Shown here one piece after another: positions 32,800 through 44,470 of a stretch of DNA of 64,000 nt. A program made the translations under genes and the position numbers. The stretch's first letter is position 1; every line of letters begins with the position of its first letter. Under the pieces are notes generated by a model. That model worked only from the letters and a program-made list of their open reading frames with translations, searched no databases and was not told the origin of the DNA. This DNA is from Kryptolebias marmoratus (taxonomy: Eukaryota; Chordata; Actinopteri; Cyprinodontiformes; Rivulidae), in the NCBI RefSeq assembly GCF_001649575.2, contig NC_051438.1, positions 27,799,605 to 27,863,604 of the forward strand, in the 5' to 3' direction.

Positions 32800-33180
32800 A
32801 CGCAGCCGGCTCTGAAGACGTGAGCCGAGGATTACTTTAATTGTCCTGGCAGAGCGGCTCTGCGGCCAGCTGACTCACGGACGTGAATATCTTCCCGCGT
32901 AATGACACAGAAGTGCATGCATGCTCAGAAAATCCATTTTTCAGTGAGTGAAATACGGCCAGAGGCGCACCGTCATAAATCAAAACCTTCACAAAAGCTT
33001 ATGGTGTTCATTTAATTCGGCCTGACGTGCTGGGAGTTTGGGCAGAAACCAAGCTGAGGAAACCAACGCTGAAGTGCGAAGAGATATTCCAAAGTTTACA
33101 TGGCACGGCCTGTAATTATTTTACAACTTATTAGGCCCAAAACACTAAATATCTGCTTGTTGCAAACTATTTTATTTCTT
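32800..33180. promoter_or_regulatory. Candidate conserved non-coding region
   Basis: Unique sequence including GATTACTTTAATTGTCC near 32830, GACCGTCATAAATCAAAACC-like text near 32970 and GTTCATTTAATTCGGCC near 33006. It has several TAAT and ATAAA homeodomain-type cores. Conservation not tested. Confidence 0.3.
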
Positions 33181-33837
33181 TGTTTATTCTCTTTTCCAGC
33201 CTGGTTTCATGGAAACAAAAGATACAAAACACGACCTTTACGCCAAAAGACACAAAAATCTTTTTTTTTTTGGTTTCAGTGCAACATATTAGTTGGAAGG
33301 TTTTAGCCTCGGTTCTGCTTCTCAGTTATTCTGTTTCAGGCTTTGGTAGATGTAGAGAAAAGGATCATATTTGCAGCACATTTTGATCCTTTTTAGGCTT
33401 TTATTTAACCAGGAAATGAAACCTCTTGAGATTTAGGATCTCTTTTTAGAGAAGCTGCTCTGGTCAGGACTGACAGCAGCTTGAAACAATAGTTTCGCCA
33501 CATAAATGTGCAAAATGGAAGGTTTATAAAAAACCGAAGCATCATAACTTTAAAAACCATCAACTAAAAGATGATCTGCTCACTGAAGTCGTCACATCAG
33601 TTGTATTTTAGCTCTGCTCGGGGAAATCAGCTGCAACTAGATGTTTGCAACTTTTAAATATTCTTAAAAAACCCTTTTCTTGTTGGGACTGAACCACAAC
33701 AACCCCGGGGCTTTGTTGGAGGGATTAGGTCTGAGGATTATCGACGGTACCGACCCACGGAGCGTCATGGTAGACCGGGTCAAAGTCCTGGAAGAACTGG
33801 GAAGGCGTGCACGTAAATTACATCACCATAATCGAAC
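33181..33837. other. No recognised feature
   Basis: Ordinary non-coding sequence up to the target duplication of the next element. Confidence 0.3.
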
Positions 33838-33843
33838 ATTAGG

Positions 33844-34571
33844 CAATCCCTCCAGGATTTCACAGGCATTTTCCTAAAAGTTGCGATTTTTTTTAACTAA
33901 AATCAATAAAAACCATAACTTTTAATATCTAAACCAAAAATCCTTCCTAGTTTTGTAAGATAATTCCCAACAAACATTGACATTCTCAAAAGGTGCTTTA
34001 TTTGAGAACTTTGATAGCTTCTAAACTGACATTCATGAGCATTTCTGGATTNNNNNNNNNNNNNNNNNNNNNNNNNNNNNNNNNNNNNNNNNNNNNNNNN
34101 NNNNNNNNNNNNNNNNNNNNNNNNNNNNNNNNNNNNNNNNNNNNNNNNNNNNNNNNNNNNNNNNNNNNNNNNNNNNNNNNNNNNNNNNNNNNNNNNNNNN
34201 NNNNNNNNNNNNNNNNNNNNNNNNNNNNNNNNNNNNNNNNNNNNNNNNNNNNNNNNNNNNNNNNNNNNNNNNNNNNNNNNNNNNNGGTCGCTGCTCCTGC
34301 ACGCTCCCGGCATTCTGATGTTAACAGGAAGTGACGTCACGTGTCTTCTTCCTGAGTTATTTGGGGTTATTTTGTATTCCACGCTACACAAACCCACAAA
34401 GAAGAGACTAGACCGCAGAAACGGTGGCAAATCGCTTCAGAAACAATAAATATTGGGATAAAGTTGCAGGAAAGTTGCAGGGTTTTGGGCAAAGTTGCAA
34501 AAAGTTGCAATTTTGCGGGGTTTGCTTGATTTTGGGTTAATAGTTGCGATCGCGAAATCCTGGAGGGTCTG
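33844..34571 (-). mobile_element. DNA transposon copy 1, CCCTCCAGGATTTC termini, interrupted by a gap
   Basis: The left end reads CAATCCCTCCAGGATTTC, and the reverse of the right end reads CAGACCCTCCAGGATTTCG. ATTAGG is repeated directly outside both ends, at 33838-33843 and 34572-34577. Nearly all readable sequence matches copy 2 (46488-47167) in the opposite orientation. The ends are rich in GTTGCAA/TTGCAAC words. Strand is given relative to copy 2. A 6-bp duplication is short for hAT, so the superfamily stays open. Confidence 0.85.
34052..34285. other. Assembly gap, 234 N, inside transposon copy 1
   Basis: The gap sits at the same internal place as the gap in copy 2. From copy 2 the missing part should be about 200 bp, close to the 234 N. 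Confidence 0.99.
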
Positions 34572-34577
34572 ATTAGG

Positions 34578-35595
34578 TGGTTTAAACAAAGTCTCAAAGG
34601 AAACCAAACTTTAACTTCTGCGTTTTGTGAGGCTTTCAGGATCAGAACCTTAAACAGAAGACTGAAGGATTTATATTTGTTCAGTCCGAGTACATGACAG
34701 TGTCGTCAGCGTAAAAGTGGATGTTCGTGTTCGTTTTTTCTCATTGGAGACTGTTGGTGAAATAAATAACCCCAGAAATGATCCCTGAGGAACAGCTTTG
34801 GCGTTTGAATGAAGGTAGAAAAGTTTGGGTTGGATTTAAACCTGGAAATCTTCGTAGAACCTCTTCGGGACGAACGTTTCTTTCTCTCCCTGAACTGAAC
34901 TCGGATGTTTTCTTTTCTTCTTTTATAGGAAGCTGATTTGTTTAAATTAGCTTTTAATGCCTAATCTTAATAAAGTGTAATGTTTTACTCGGATCTGTAT
35001 TTCATCCCGTTTGTCGCTGCTGAAGACCCATCTAAGGCATTTATTGCAGCTGAGGCCGTAAAAGTTACCGTACGTCTCCACACACAAAAAATAAAATGGA
35101 AGATAAGCAATAATTAAAACCACAGAGTTCACGCATCTGGTGTCCTGTTTTCATTTAGTTTCAGACGACCGTGAAGCGAAGAGCCCAGCTCCGTCAGTCT
35201 GAAGAAACGAAGCGTTGGCCACTGGATAAAGTTCCCAAACATGCAAATTGTCGCCCCACGTGGTTCTCTCTGAGCGGTCGGCTTCCCTTCGCCCCACCGG
35301 TCCGTCAGCTCCCGAACAAATGTCTCTAGCAGACGTAGATCTGAGCAGATCCCATCCTCGGCGAGGCCGGAGAGCCGAAACCGGTCTGAATTCCTGCTCC
35401 TCGTATTCGGCAGCCGTTTCATTAAAAGCGTGATCTGTAGCTGCTGCCACACGGGATGGCCCGGGTCCAAGGCAAACACTTCCACCGGTGTGCGTGTACC
35501 AAGACGGATGACTGTAAGAGCGAAGACGTGGCCAGCACATCCAGCCCTCTCAGTATTTATTTTCCCAGCTCAAAGCGCTGGCAGCGGCCCACTTA
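34578..35595. other. No recognised feature
   Basis: Frames at 35129-35540 overlap on both strands and carry no domain. No repeat seen. Confidence 0.3.
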
Positions 35596-35880
35596 GTGTC
35601 TGCAGTCCTGCCCGGCGCAGCCCTGATTACCGCAGTGAAGCTTCGCAGCCCACAGAGCCGGTGCCAGCTGCTAACCCCACATCTGCAGAACCCCGAGAGA
35701 CGGGGAGGAGGGGGTTCTGAGGCCCGAGAGTCGGGGGGTGACGGGATTCTTTGCTGCGGTCTGAGCGGCTGCTTTGTGCAGCTTGACGTGATCACAGCGG
35801 CCACATTAAAAGCCGAGGTTTGTTACTCACCGATAAGTAATGTCTCACAGATCCAGGGTCTGCGCTTCCAGCTGTAAAAG
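35596..35880. promoter_or_regulatory. Weak candidate conserved region
   Basis: Unique sequence with CTTGACGTGATCACAGCGGC near 35783, ACATTAAAAGCCGAGG near 35803 and ACTCACCGATAAGTAATG near 35825. The frames on both strands are open but look like no known protein. Very tentative. Confidence 0.2.
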
Positions 35881-36376
35881 TTATCAGTTTCACCAACGGG
35901 GAACCGTCATGGACTCTGAAGACCCCGGCTTCTGGGTGAAATCGGGCAGGAGGCTGATGGGAGGCATGTCTGAGGGTTTCCTGGTTCTTCATCAGGAATG
36001 ATTATACTAAGTTTAGGAAACTGCTACGGAAAAAAGACGAAGATGTAGATAACGTCACGTTCTCCTGATCGGTTCGGACTTCAGTTTGAAGTTAGTCGTT
36101 ATGAAGCACGAAAACAAAAAAGGTTATCCTGAGGCGGTCGAACAGGAGGCTCTGAAAAATTTACCTTTTTTATTTAAACGAACGGCAGCCAAACTTCACT
36201 CGGAACAACTGGAAACACAGGAAGCTGGAAAGGACCGTGAAGGGACGTGGAAATGCAAAATGCCCCTGAGAGAGAGCCTTCTTCTTCTGGAGTTTATTGG
36301 GGGTTTGGCAAAAACCTGAAGGTGTGCATCATCGCAGCCTACTGGTATGGAGTGTTGGATGGATCATTATGTAGAT
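35881..36376. other. Unannotated; trace of a known-style dispersed repeat
   Basis: Near 36275-36352, CTTCTTCTGGAGTTTATTGG, then GAAGGTGTGCATCATCGC and CCTACTGGTATGGAGTG, resemble a common teleost repeat. GAAGGTGTGCATCATCGC and CCTACTGG also resemble part of the right arm of the foldback element at 14.46-14.49 kb (GAAGGTGTACATTACCGCC). This copy has lost the CTCF-like core. Confidence 0.4.
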
Positions 36377-36584
36377 CAGGGGTCTCCAATCCTGGTCCTC
36401 AGGGCCTCCATCCTGCAGGTTTTCCTTGTTTCTCTGCTCCAACACACCTGATCTGAATCAATGGGTGATTAACAGGCTTCTGCAGAACACGAAGAGGTGA
36501 TTTAACCTCTGAATCAGGTGTTGGAGCAGAGAAACAAGTAAAACCTGCAGGATGGTGGCCCTGAGGACCAGGATTGGACACCCA
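36377..36584. mobile_element. Palindromic hAT-type MITE, second copy
   Basis: CAGGGGTCTCCAATCCTGG at the left, with the inverted form at the right. It matches the 10898-11106 element along its length. The words AGAT before and AGATC after are a probable remnant of the target duplication. The last bases of the right end are lost. Confidence 0.85.
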
Positions 36585-36749
36585 GATCTAAAACCTGCAG
36601 AGGTCAGACGCCGTCATTGACCCGTTTTCAGTCACTTCGGCTGTTTTTATGTTGAGCTCTGCTTCATTAAAGGATATTTTTTATCATCTTCTGCTGCAAT
36701 GAAAGGCGGGCGATAATGTAATCATCCGTGTTTGATTGGGTCGGCCAAC

Positions 36750-36905
36750 AGTAACACAGAAAACCAGATCTAACTTGATCTAACAGATCTGTCCGTCTGT
36801 TAGCAAAATATCAAGTCAGTAAAAGTTATGGAAATTAACAGCTAACTGACAGAAGTAGAAATAAACCAGCATCAAAGTCGGTGTGGTAGTAGCTGAGGGT
36901 CATTC
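36750..36905 (-). repeat. Family A fragment
   Basis: Contains CTGTTAGCAAAATATC and GTGTGGTAGTAGCTGAGG in the family order for the minus strand. The central CCATCTT core is missing. Confidence 0.7.
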
Positions 36906-39558
36906 ACTGTAAGCTTTCAGCTGCGGTTGTTGTCTCTCTCAGTCAGAAATCTTTTCTGTTTTCACTCCGACGAACCGCAGGGCGGCTGCTTCTCGTTACG
37001 GCGGAGCCGATCGCGGATCAGTCGCCTCGTCCATAAAACACCCCGTCCGCCTTCGACGCTCCGAGCTGCGATTATTTATCCACAGATTTATTGTCGCCTA
37101 ATCCCGCCGGGTTCTGACTTGGAGCGGAGCGGAGGTACGAGTCCTCGACCGCCAGCTCTGATTCATCGGTGAAAAATGGGACGACTCGGTTTTGATCCCT
37201 GAAGGACAGCTCCGGATCCGGAGTCTGTAATTAGAGGATCGTCTTTGAGCAGCAGAACGATGGCATCACAGGATTTAAGAAGCCTCTGTCCAAGAAATAA
37301 TAAATAAAAATGATTGAGGGTAAAAAAAAAAAAGTCTGGGTTTCCTGTTTAACAACATGGAGTCGGTTCCATCGAAGCATTCCCGTCCAAAACAACGGGA
37401 ACGCTTCAGGAAACAGGAAGTGAATTTATCTGACAATAAACTTCTGTTAAAGACCGACTCGGTCCCGGCGTCACTGGAAGTGGATCAGAATCTGTCTGTG
37501 TCGTTTCCTGCAGCGAACAGGAAGTGGTTCGGTTCAGACGGAGGTTCTCGGGTCCGACCCGTGAGCCCGTCCTCCGTGTCTCTAACAGAAAGGGGGACTT
37601 GTTGTTTAAAGCTCCATGTGTTTCGGTTCGAACACGTTCATAAAAAGCCTTTTGTTGGAGGTAATTAAACCCAGAACGGTGGCGTTCTCCGCCTGGCTGC
37701 TCGGGTCGGTTCGGTTCCTGCACATGTTCTCTGCAGAACCGAGAACCGAGAGCGGGTCAGGACCGGGTCGCCTTCGCTGCAGAAAATAAACAATAAAAAC
37801 ATTAAATCGTCGCCGACGTGAGGCGAGATACAAACAGCTTTTATTACAATTTATTTTCTCGTCTTAAAACCGTTAAACTCCTGAAAAACAAAAAGCTTTT
37901 CCAGGTTCAGATCCCGTCGCTGCACAGTTTCTGTTTTTATAGATCAGGTTCTGCAGGTTTTTCACACGATGTTTACGTTTCTGTTCAGCTTCTTTTTGCT
38001 TGCAAGCTTCCTGGTTTGGATTTCTGTTAAATAAATAAAAGGACGCTGTGATTTATCTCCGTCCGAGGCTGTATTTACGGGATAAAAAGTTTATTTTAGA
38101 GTCCCTTCGGCTGGCTGCACGTAGCTTCAGTTTTGCTTATAGAGAAAACGTCAGGAATCCCGTTAACGTCGCCATAAAAAGCTTAATTTTCAGATTTCAC
38201 CTCGCTCCTCTTCCAAACGACGACCCGATGGATCTGAACCCCACCTGGTTGGTTTCAGGTCCGAACGGACTCGTCTGACGTTCAGGACGAACCCCGGAGG
38301 GTTTCTGAACGTTTCTGCGTCGGTCCTTAAAAAGGTAAAAACCTGCAAGGAAGGCCGAGAAGAGGACATCACCTTTGACCCGCTGCTGCTGCAGGAAAAA
38401 CCTTTTATTTGTTTCCTGCAGCAGGTTGAAGAAGTTCAGGAAGATGAAACGTCTGTTGGTTTGAGCGAAAAGGTCAACGAACTCCAGAAAAGGAAACTAA
38501 CGACTGTTTTTCCCATTTTCATGTGAAGAAAACTCAAATTTCCGACCGTTTTCGGCAGCGTTCAGGACTGAAAGCGCCGCCGCCTGCAGGTGAACGCTCA
38601 CGAGTTAGGGGTCACGACCCCGCGGAACGCCGGACCGTCACGGAACCAGAACTCCGAGGTCCTGAACGTTTTTAAAACACTTCTTCTGTTGAAAACGGAA
38701 CAATCTTTTTAAATAAACAGACACACGGAGGCAATTAATTACATGATCGCCCACCTTTAATGATGAATTGAAGAGGAGGGGCTTTAACGGGTCGTCTGCC
38801 ACAAACGGAGCGTCTGACGAACGTTTCGTCGGGTTTCAAAACGAAGGAGTTACAGTTCAGACTCCAGGTTCCGTCTAATAAAAAACATCTGATTTTATTT
38901 CTGATTTTCATGTTTCTTCCCTCTCGTCCTCGTTTTTTTCCTCCCTTCCACGGAGGATGACTGGTGCTGGTAATGCATCCCAGCTGCAGACCCCCCCACC
39001 GCCGCTCGCCGCCCCTCCTCCATCCTCCACTTTGGTCTTATCTTCACATGAGGTGAAGTTTCCACTGGCAGGAAATGCTACCCCACTGCTCCTGCTGCCA
39101 GACAGAAGATACAGCAAAAAAAACCCTCCTTTTTGATTTGCAGTAGCCGTTTAGTCCATGAAAGAATCATCCATCAGGATTTGGGTCTTAAGAAAGTGAC
39201 GCAGCTTAAGATAAGTTCCTGCCTGAACCTTCTGGGTATTTAAAGATAAAAACAGCAGCGTTCTCGCTTTTAAAAAATCATCCATTTTAGTCGTTTTTCT
39301 GCTGCTTCTACCTGCGAAGCGGCTCTGACTGAGGGTCTGCGGGTCGGGGCTGAGACGGGACCCCCCAGAACAGAGCTGTAGCTCCCACTGAGGACCCCGA
39401 GGTCCGAAAAATGAATCCAAACAAGGCTTCTGAACGGCGTGGTTCTCTGCGTAGCTCCACCAGTTTCCTGTAGGAGGCGCTGCAACTGTGTGCAGCTGCA
39501 GCCAAACTCAATGTCTACGAAGAAGAGCGCAGCTTTGCTACCTTACTGCTAAAATAAA
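36906..39558. other. No recognised feature
   Basis: 2.6 kb without a recognised gene or mobile element. Frames at 37357-37833 and 39151-39511 overlap on both strands and lack domains. CpG is moderately frequent near 36960-37160. Confidence 0.35.
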
Positions 39559-39991
39559 NNNNNNNNNNNNNNNNNNNNNNNNNNNNNNNNNNNNNNNNNN
39601 NNNNNNNNNNNNNNNNNNNNNNNNNNNNNNNNNNNNNNNNNNNNNNNNNNNNNNNNNNNNNNNNNNNNNNNNNNNNNNNNNNNNNNNNNNNNNNNNNNNN
39701 NNNNNNNNNNNNNNNNNNNNNNNNNNNNNNNNNNNNNNNNNNNNNNNNNNNNNNNNNNNNNNNNNNNNNNNNNNNNNNNNNNNNNNNNNNNNNNNNNNNN
39801 NNNNNNNNNNNNNNNNNNNNNNNNNNNNNNNNNNNNNNNNNNNNNNNNNNNNNNNNNNNNNNNNNNNNNNNNNNNNNNNNNNNNNNNNNNNNNNNNNNNN
39901 NNNNNNNNNNNNNNNNNNNNNNNNNNNNNNNNNNNNNNNNNNNNNNNNNNNNNNNNNNNNNNNNNNNNNNNNNNNNNNNNNNNNNNNNNNN
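39559..39991. other. Assembly gap, 433 N
   Basis: The left edge is CTTACTGCTAAAATAAA and the right edge GTGAAATCTCTGCTAAAATC. Shared CTGCTAAAAT at both edges suggests a repeat may span the gap, but this is only a 10-base match. Confidence 0.99.
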
Positions 39992-40689
39992 GTGAAATCT
40001 CTGCTAAAATCTTGTGTTTTGAATCAACATTCATATAAACTAATTCATGTCATTTCAGTGAGTCATCATGGTTGTGCCCTGAGTCCTCTGTTGCTTCAGA
40101 TGAGGCTGATCCCCATGGATTTACAAACATATACACATTCAAGTCACTTGTTTTAAATAAAAGCTTCTATTTTAATTCAGTTTTGGTCTTCATTGTAACT
40201 GATGTGCAGGGGGAGAATGAGTGGTTGATCTCTGGATTTGTTGAAGTCTGGCTCCAGAACCCGACCTGCGAGGAGCAGAAAGAGTCTTCAGGTTTTGTCT
40301 CCTGAGCTCTTGGAGTCAGACGTGTTTACGTTCAGGTTTTATGCTTTGGATCCTCGGAGAGAAGGAGCCGCTCTGGAACGAACCGAATCTTTATCGCGTT
40401 TTTTTTTTTTTTCCTCCTGCATGAAGCTTCGGGCCCTCCGCCGCTCAGAGATTAAAATCCAAACCAAATCTGAGAAACGCTTCTTTGCTCGTCTTATTAT
40501 TCACCACCGTCCGATCCATCTTTTACAGACAGAAACAAACAAACAGGCGACGGCGTGATCGCAGAAGCTTTTAACTTCCTGAATCGTCTGAACCTTCAGA
40601 CCTGTGGAGAAACAAACATCACGAGAAATAAAACCAGCATCCCGCGAAGGAATACGACCTGCAGCGAAGCACGCCGAGGTTGGAGATGG
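39992..40689. other. No recognised feature
   Basis: Ordinary non-coding sequence, with a T run near 40400. Confidence 0.3.
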
Positions 40690-40745
40690 TCGATTTTAGC
40701 TGTGGCGGCCATCTTAAATCAGGTCATCCTTCCAGTTATGACTTC
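40690..40745 (+). repeat. Family A fragment
   Basis: GCTGTGGCGGCCATCTTAAA followed by a short match. It includes the YY1-like core at 40705-40716. Confidence 0.6.
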
Positions 40746-40779
40746 CTAAGAGCTTCAGAGCGGCCTGGCAGCTGATATA

Positions 40780-40810
40780 ATGTGGCTTTTGTTTAAAAAA
40801 AAAGCCACAT
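40780..40810. repeat. Perfect 11-bp hairpin
   Basis: ATGTGGCTTTT at 40780-40790 and its reverse complement AAAAGCCACAT at 40800-40810 surround a 9-base loop. It is too short for a microRNA precursor. Confidence 0.7.
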
Positions 40811-41650
40811 ATATGTGATTAATTCGATTGTGTGCATCTAATTTGGAGGATCAGTCAGCGGCGATGCTTCTTTGCTCTGCAGCCGTCGCCACGAGACAGG
40901 AAGAGGAAAAAGATACGATGAGTTTATAATACTACAGCAGTTCAAACTCTGAATCAGAACCGTTCAGATGTGACCACAGGAGCCAAGTCTTTCCACGCTG
41001 CAGGTCCTGACTGTCTCCATCGGGACGAGTCGTTTTTCCTCTGCAGGTCCACGCCGTGCCGCCGCGACACGAGCCTCCGCCGCTGCTCCAGATGTTGCGT
41101 GAAACGACGAGGAGAGGCCGGGAGGGAGGCGCTGTGATGTGGGCGAAGCGAAGGAACGCTGCAGACGAGTCCAGAGGGCCCAGTGTCCGCTTTGGCAGGA
41201 GCTGTAATGACTTTAAGGCAAAATTAAAACCAAAGCAGAAAAAAAAGAGATGGATCTTTGTTTTTTTTTCTGTTTGCAATGGTTTCTGTAAGGCTCGGAT
41301 ATTAGACGGAGCCAATTAGTTGTTATCCGTTCGATAAACGGTGATAATCCAGCAGATAATCTGAGTCCGTCCTCCACTGTGGAAACTAGAAAGAGTCACT
41401 GAGGGCAACTTCCTCCTCCTCACTGCAGCTTCCAGAAAAAAAAGCTGAAAAACGTCAGAACTGCCAAGAAAATCTTGGTGAGTTTAATCTCATTTTGGGC
41501 GTCAGGCTCGTGGATTAATCCCTGCCTCCGAACGTTCTGCAGCGCCCCGCGTCATTACCGTCAAACCTGCAGGATTTAAGAGGTGAGACGGCCCCACACG
41601 TGACCCCACAGGCAGATCTTCCCTCAGGCCAAACCTCCACCAGGCGCGGA
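40811..41650. other. Unannotated; possible conserved parts
   Basis: Sequence near 41250-41370, with CCAATTAGTTGTTATCCG and GGTGATAATCCAGCAGATAA, is compact and unique and may be conserved. The 127-codon minus frame at 40932-41315 has no domain. Confidence 0.2.
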
Positions 41651-41652
41651 GC

Positions 41653-41674
41653 GGGGGGTCGGGGGTCGGGGGGG
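41653..41674 (+). other. G-run cluster with G-quadruplex potential
   Basis: Runs of 6, 5 and 7 G separated by TC. The last run can be split to give the four G3 tracts needed for a quadruplex. Confidence 0.5.
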
Positions 41675-41689
41675 TTTACAGTAAACAAT

Positions 41690-41945
41690 TTAGAAACTAA
41701 TTAGCGGATATACGATACATCTGAGTGGCTCCAAACTGGAATATGGGAGGATTACGATGGAGGGAGACATTTTATCTGCCGCGTCGTCTCTCTGGGTCAT
41801 TCTCATGACAGAGAATCGGCCCCAGATGTGTTTCCAGCTGTGATAATCCTGAGGGGGGGCTGAAGACCAACTGATGAGACGGGGATTATCGTGCAGATCG
41901 AGGGATCGGTTAATGAGTCACTTTGATGACATCACTCTGCTGTTC
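41690..41945. promoter_or_regulatory. Candidate conserved non-coding region
   Basis: Unique sequence with AAACTAATTAGCGGATATAC near 41695, GGCCCCAGATGTGTTTCCAG near 41818 and GGTTAATGAGTCACTTTG near 41908. It has a TAATTAG core and a TGAGTCA AP-1-like site. Conservation not tested. Confidence 0.25.
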
Positions 41946-42462
41946 TTATGTTGCCACGGATGCAGGTGCGTTCAGGAACACCTGTAAACGTAGGAAACTT
42001 ACCTGTAAGGTTCGTGATGAGTTTCCTGTTCGTGTTTTGTGTCTGTATTTGGTCGGGAAAGTTCCAGCGAACTCCGACCGAAACGTCTTTCCTGACGGTT
42101 AGCGAAGCCGCGTCATCGTTTGGTTCTTACTGCGCGGGTCGTAGTTCCTGTTCCTGTTGGGTTCACAGGTGGTTACAAAGCACAGGTCCACGCCGTGGTC
42201 GGTATGGAAAACATTTCAAAATGCTTCAGATGAGTCAGCGTTCCTGTTGAAGATCTCAGCTGTGAAAGGACGAACCTGTGAGTCCCACTGATGTCCGACC
42301 ACAGAAACCGGTCCGTCAGAGACCTTCAGCCGTCCCCAAAACCAGCACAGGCACCAGGACGGGAGCAAAAACGGAGAACCTTGTCCCCCACATCAAGACC
42401 CCACTGATGAGTTGTGTTGCATGCTGGGGGGGACGGGGATGAGCATGAAGGGTTGTTTAAAC
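41946..42462. other. No recognised feature
   Basis: The 100-codon frame at 41948-42250 has a hydrophobic stretch (FVMSFLFVFCVCIW) near its start but no recognisable domain. Confidence 0.3.
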
Positions 42463-42642
42463 CAGGGGGGTCAGACTCCAGGCCTCGAGGCTCCGCTGTC
42501 CTGGACGTTTTAGGTGTTTCTGCTCCGACACACCTGATTCAAACGGTTTAATCACCAAATCATCAGGTTCTCCAGGAGCACGGCAACAAGTCATCCAATT
42601 AAACCAGGAACATCTAAAACATGCAGGAGAGCGACCCCCCTG
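42463..42642. mobile_element. hAT-type MITE of a related family
   Basis: The left end is CAGGGGGGTCAGACTCCAGG and the reverse of the right end is CAGGGGGGTCGCTC. The arms share ACACACCTGATTC and CATNTAAAAC-type words seen in the other MITE family. GTTTAAAC before and GTTTGAAAC after are a probable target duplication with one inserted base. Confidence 0.75.
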
Positions 42643-43227
42643 TTTGAAACGAACAGGGACATTCGAGCAGGTAAATGTTTCATATCGTTGTTATCTCTCT
42701 GGGAGCGTGGCCTGAAACAGCCTTTTGTCTGGTGAGAACCACCCAAAACAAACCGGGCAGGAGCGTCTGTTCGCTCCGCTCCGTCTTCAGGGACGAGCAG
42801 AGCAGAAACTCACAGGCTGCGTGTCGGACCAACGGCAGGAACCGTCAGTGAAAACAGAACCGTCTCCCGACTCCTGTTCTGCTCCCAGGCCCGGCCTCGC
42901 GGCTCCACCCACCGGATCCCGCAGAAACAAAAACCCCAGAAACAAGGAAAAGCTCGAGCTCATGTTATCTCACGACCTCAGCCACCGTCTGGTTTCCCTG
43001 CAGAAAAGAAGGTGTGGAGAAACGGGATAAAGCTGGAAAACTCAGATCTGGAGAAGGAAGTCGGCTGTGATTCCAGACGCAATGCATCATGGGACACAAA
43101 CACATTCGTTACCACCGAGGCACCAAAAAACTTAAAAAACAAACGAAAGTAAGTGTTTAAATGATGATTTTATTTTATTTTAAGTTCCTACACATCATTA
43201 TTGGCCTCTCTGAAGGCAAACGGGCCT
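42643..43227. other. No recognised feature
   Basis: The 101-codon frame at 42725-43030 has no domain. Confidence 0.3.
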
Positions 43228-43229
43228 GA

Positions 43230-43690
43230 TTTCTGTCTGTTAGCAAAATATCTCCCGAACCACGGGACGGATTTCAATGAAACCTGCAGGACGTAATCTT
43301 TAGACGAACGTCTGAAAACTGGTTAACGTTTCCAGTCACCATGATTCAAGATGGCCGCCACAGCAAACAATAAATTGCGTATAAATCAGTCGATCTTACA
43401 GACTTTCAGCTAAGTTTTGGTGTGGTAGTAGCTGAGCCTGATTCCCAGCAGGCAGTCTGAGCTCAAACAGATGTCTGTCTGTTAGCAAAATATCTCCTGA
43501 GCCACGGGACGGATTTCAATGAAACTTCCAGGGAATAATCTTTAAGTGTAGCTTTTGCAGCCGACCCAAATTTAAGATGGCTGCCACAGCCAACGGACCT
43601 TATAAACCACAGAAATGGCTCTTATGTCAGTTTTACAGACATGGAGCTGAAATCTGACGTGGTAGCAGCTGAGAGTCGTCCTCATCATAA
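43230..43690 (-). repeat. Two tandem copies of family A
   Basis: CTGTTAGCAAAATATCTCC occurs at about 43239 and 43481, followed each time by CACGGGACGGATTTCAATG, an ATGGC-type core (43347-43359 for the first) and a TGGTAGNAGCTGAG end. The offset is about 240 bp. Confidence 0.85.
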
Positions 43691-44199
43691 ATCTTAGGGG
43701 GACATTTTGCGATATCGTTTGAGATCGAATATAACGTTTCAAAGTTTGACCTAAGCAGCTTCACGGACAGATTTCTCTTAAAGATCGATGTGAGCAGCAT
43801 CCGCCATGACAGCTTCCAGGTCATCGTTTCTCAAGGACAAGAGAAGAGATTCGGGGAAAAGAAAACTTTGGGTTTTTGTTTGAATATTTCTCCAAAGAAG
43901 AAAAGAAAAGTAGACAATCTGCGAACTGTCACACCCGACGGAGCGGCTCTCCTCACGTCTTCCAGCTCGGCTTTTATCGAAATAAGCCTCACATGGAAGC
44001 CGGGCGGGCGCTAAAACCCGAGCTCGGAGTCAAACTTTTGACTCGTCTGTGGAGCTTTATTCCCTCCGAGTTGGAGGAGAAAGTGGCGCAGGTACGGCGT
44101 TTATCAGAGCAGAGCTCATCCATCTGCAGCCGGGAGATAGAAACCGACGCTCCTCGAATCAAACGACGCGTCAGGACTCCCACTCAGAGCCGCCCGGTC
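43691..44199. other. No recognised feature
   Basis: Overlapping frames on both strands without domain. Confidence 0.3.
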
Positions 44200-44470
44200 C
44201 TGGATGCCGTCAGGCCCTGAGCCAGGAGGGATTTATACCTGCCAATTTACAGATGGAGGGGAAAAAAGAAGAATTAGCTCTTCCAAGTTCAGAGTCCAGA
44301 GCCGAAATGGATTTTTTTTATCCTATTTCCTTTTCCTCGCATCACATCCAGCTGTCAGAAACCGTTTTATGCAAAGCCGTCTCAGGAACCTGGTGCACCT
44401 GGTGGATAAATCAGCGAGGTTTTAAAAAAGAAAGGAGAAGAAATCTGCTGGTTTTCGACCGGTCCGACTC
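44200..44470. promoter_or_regulatory. Weak candidate conserved region
   Basis: Unique sequence including ATACCTGCCAATTTACAG near 44236 and AACCGTTTTATGCAAAGCC near 44360. A 162-codon frame covers it but no domain is seen. Tentative. Confidence 0.2.

Noticed and set aside
40780..40810. microRNA precursor
   Set aside because: An 11-bp stem with a 9-base loop is too short for a precursor.
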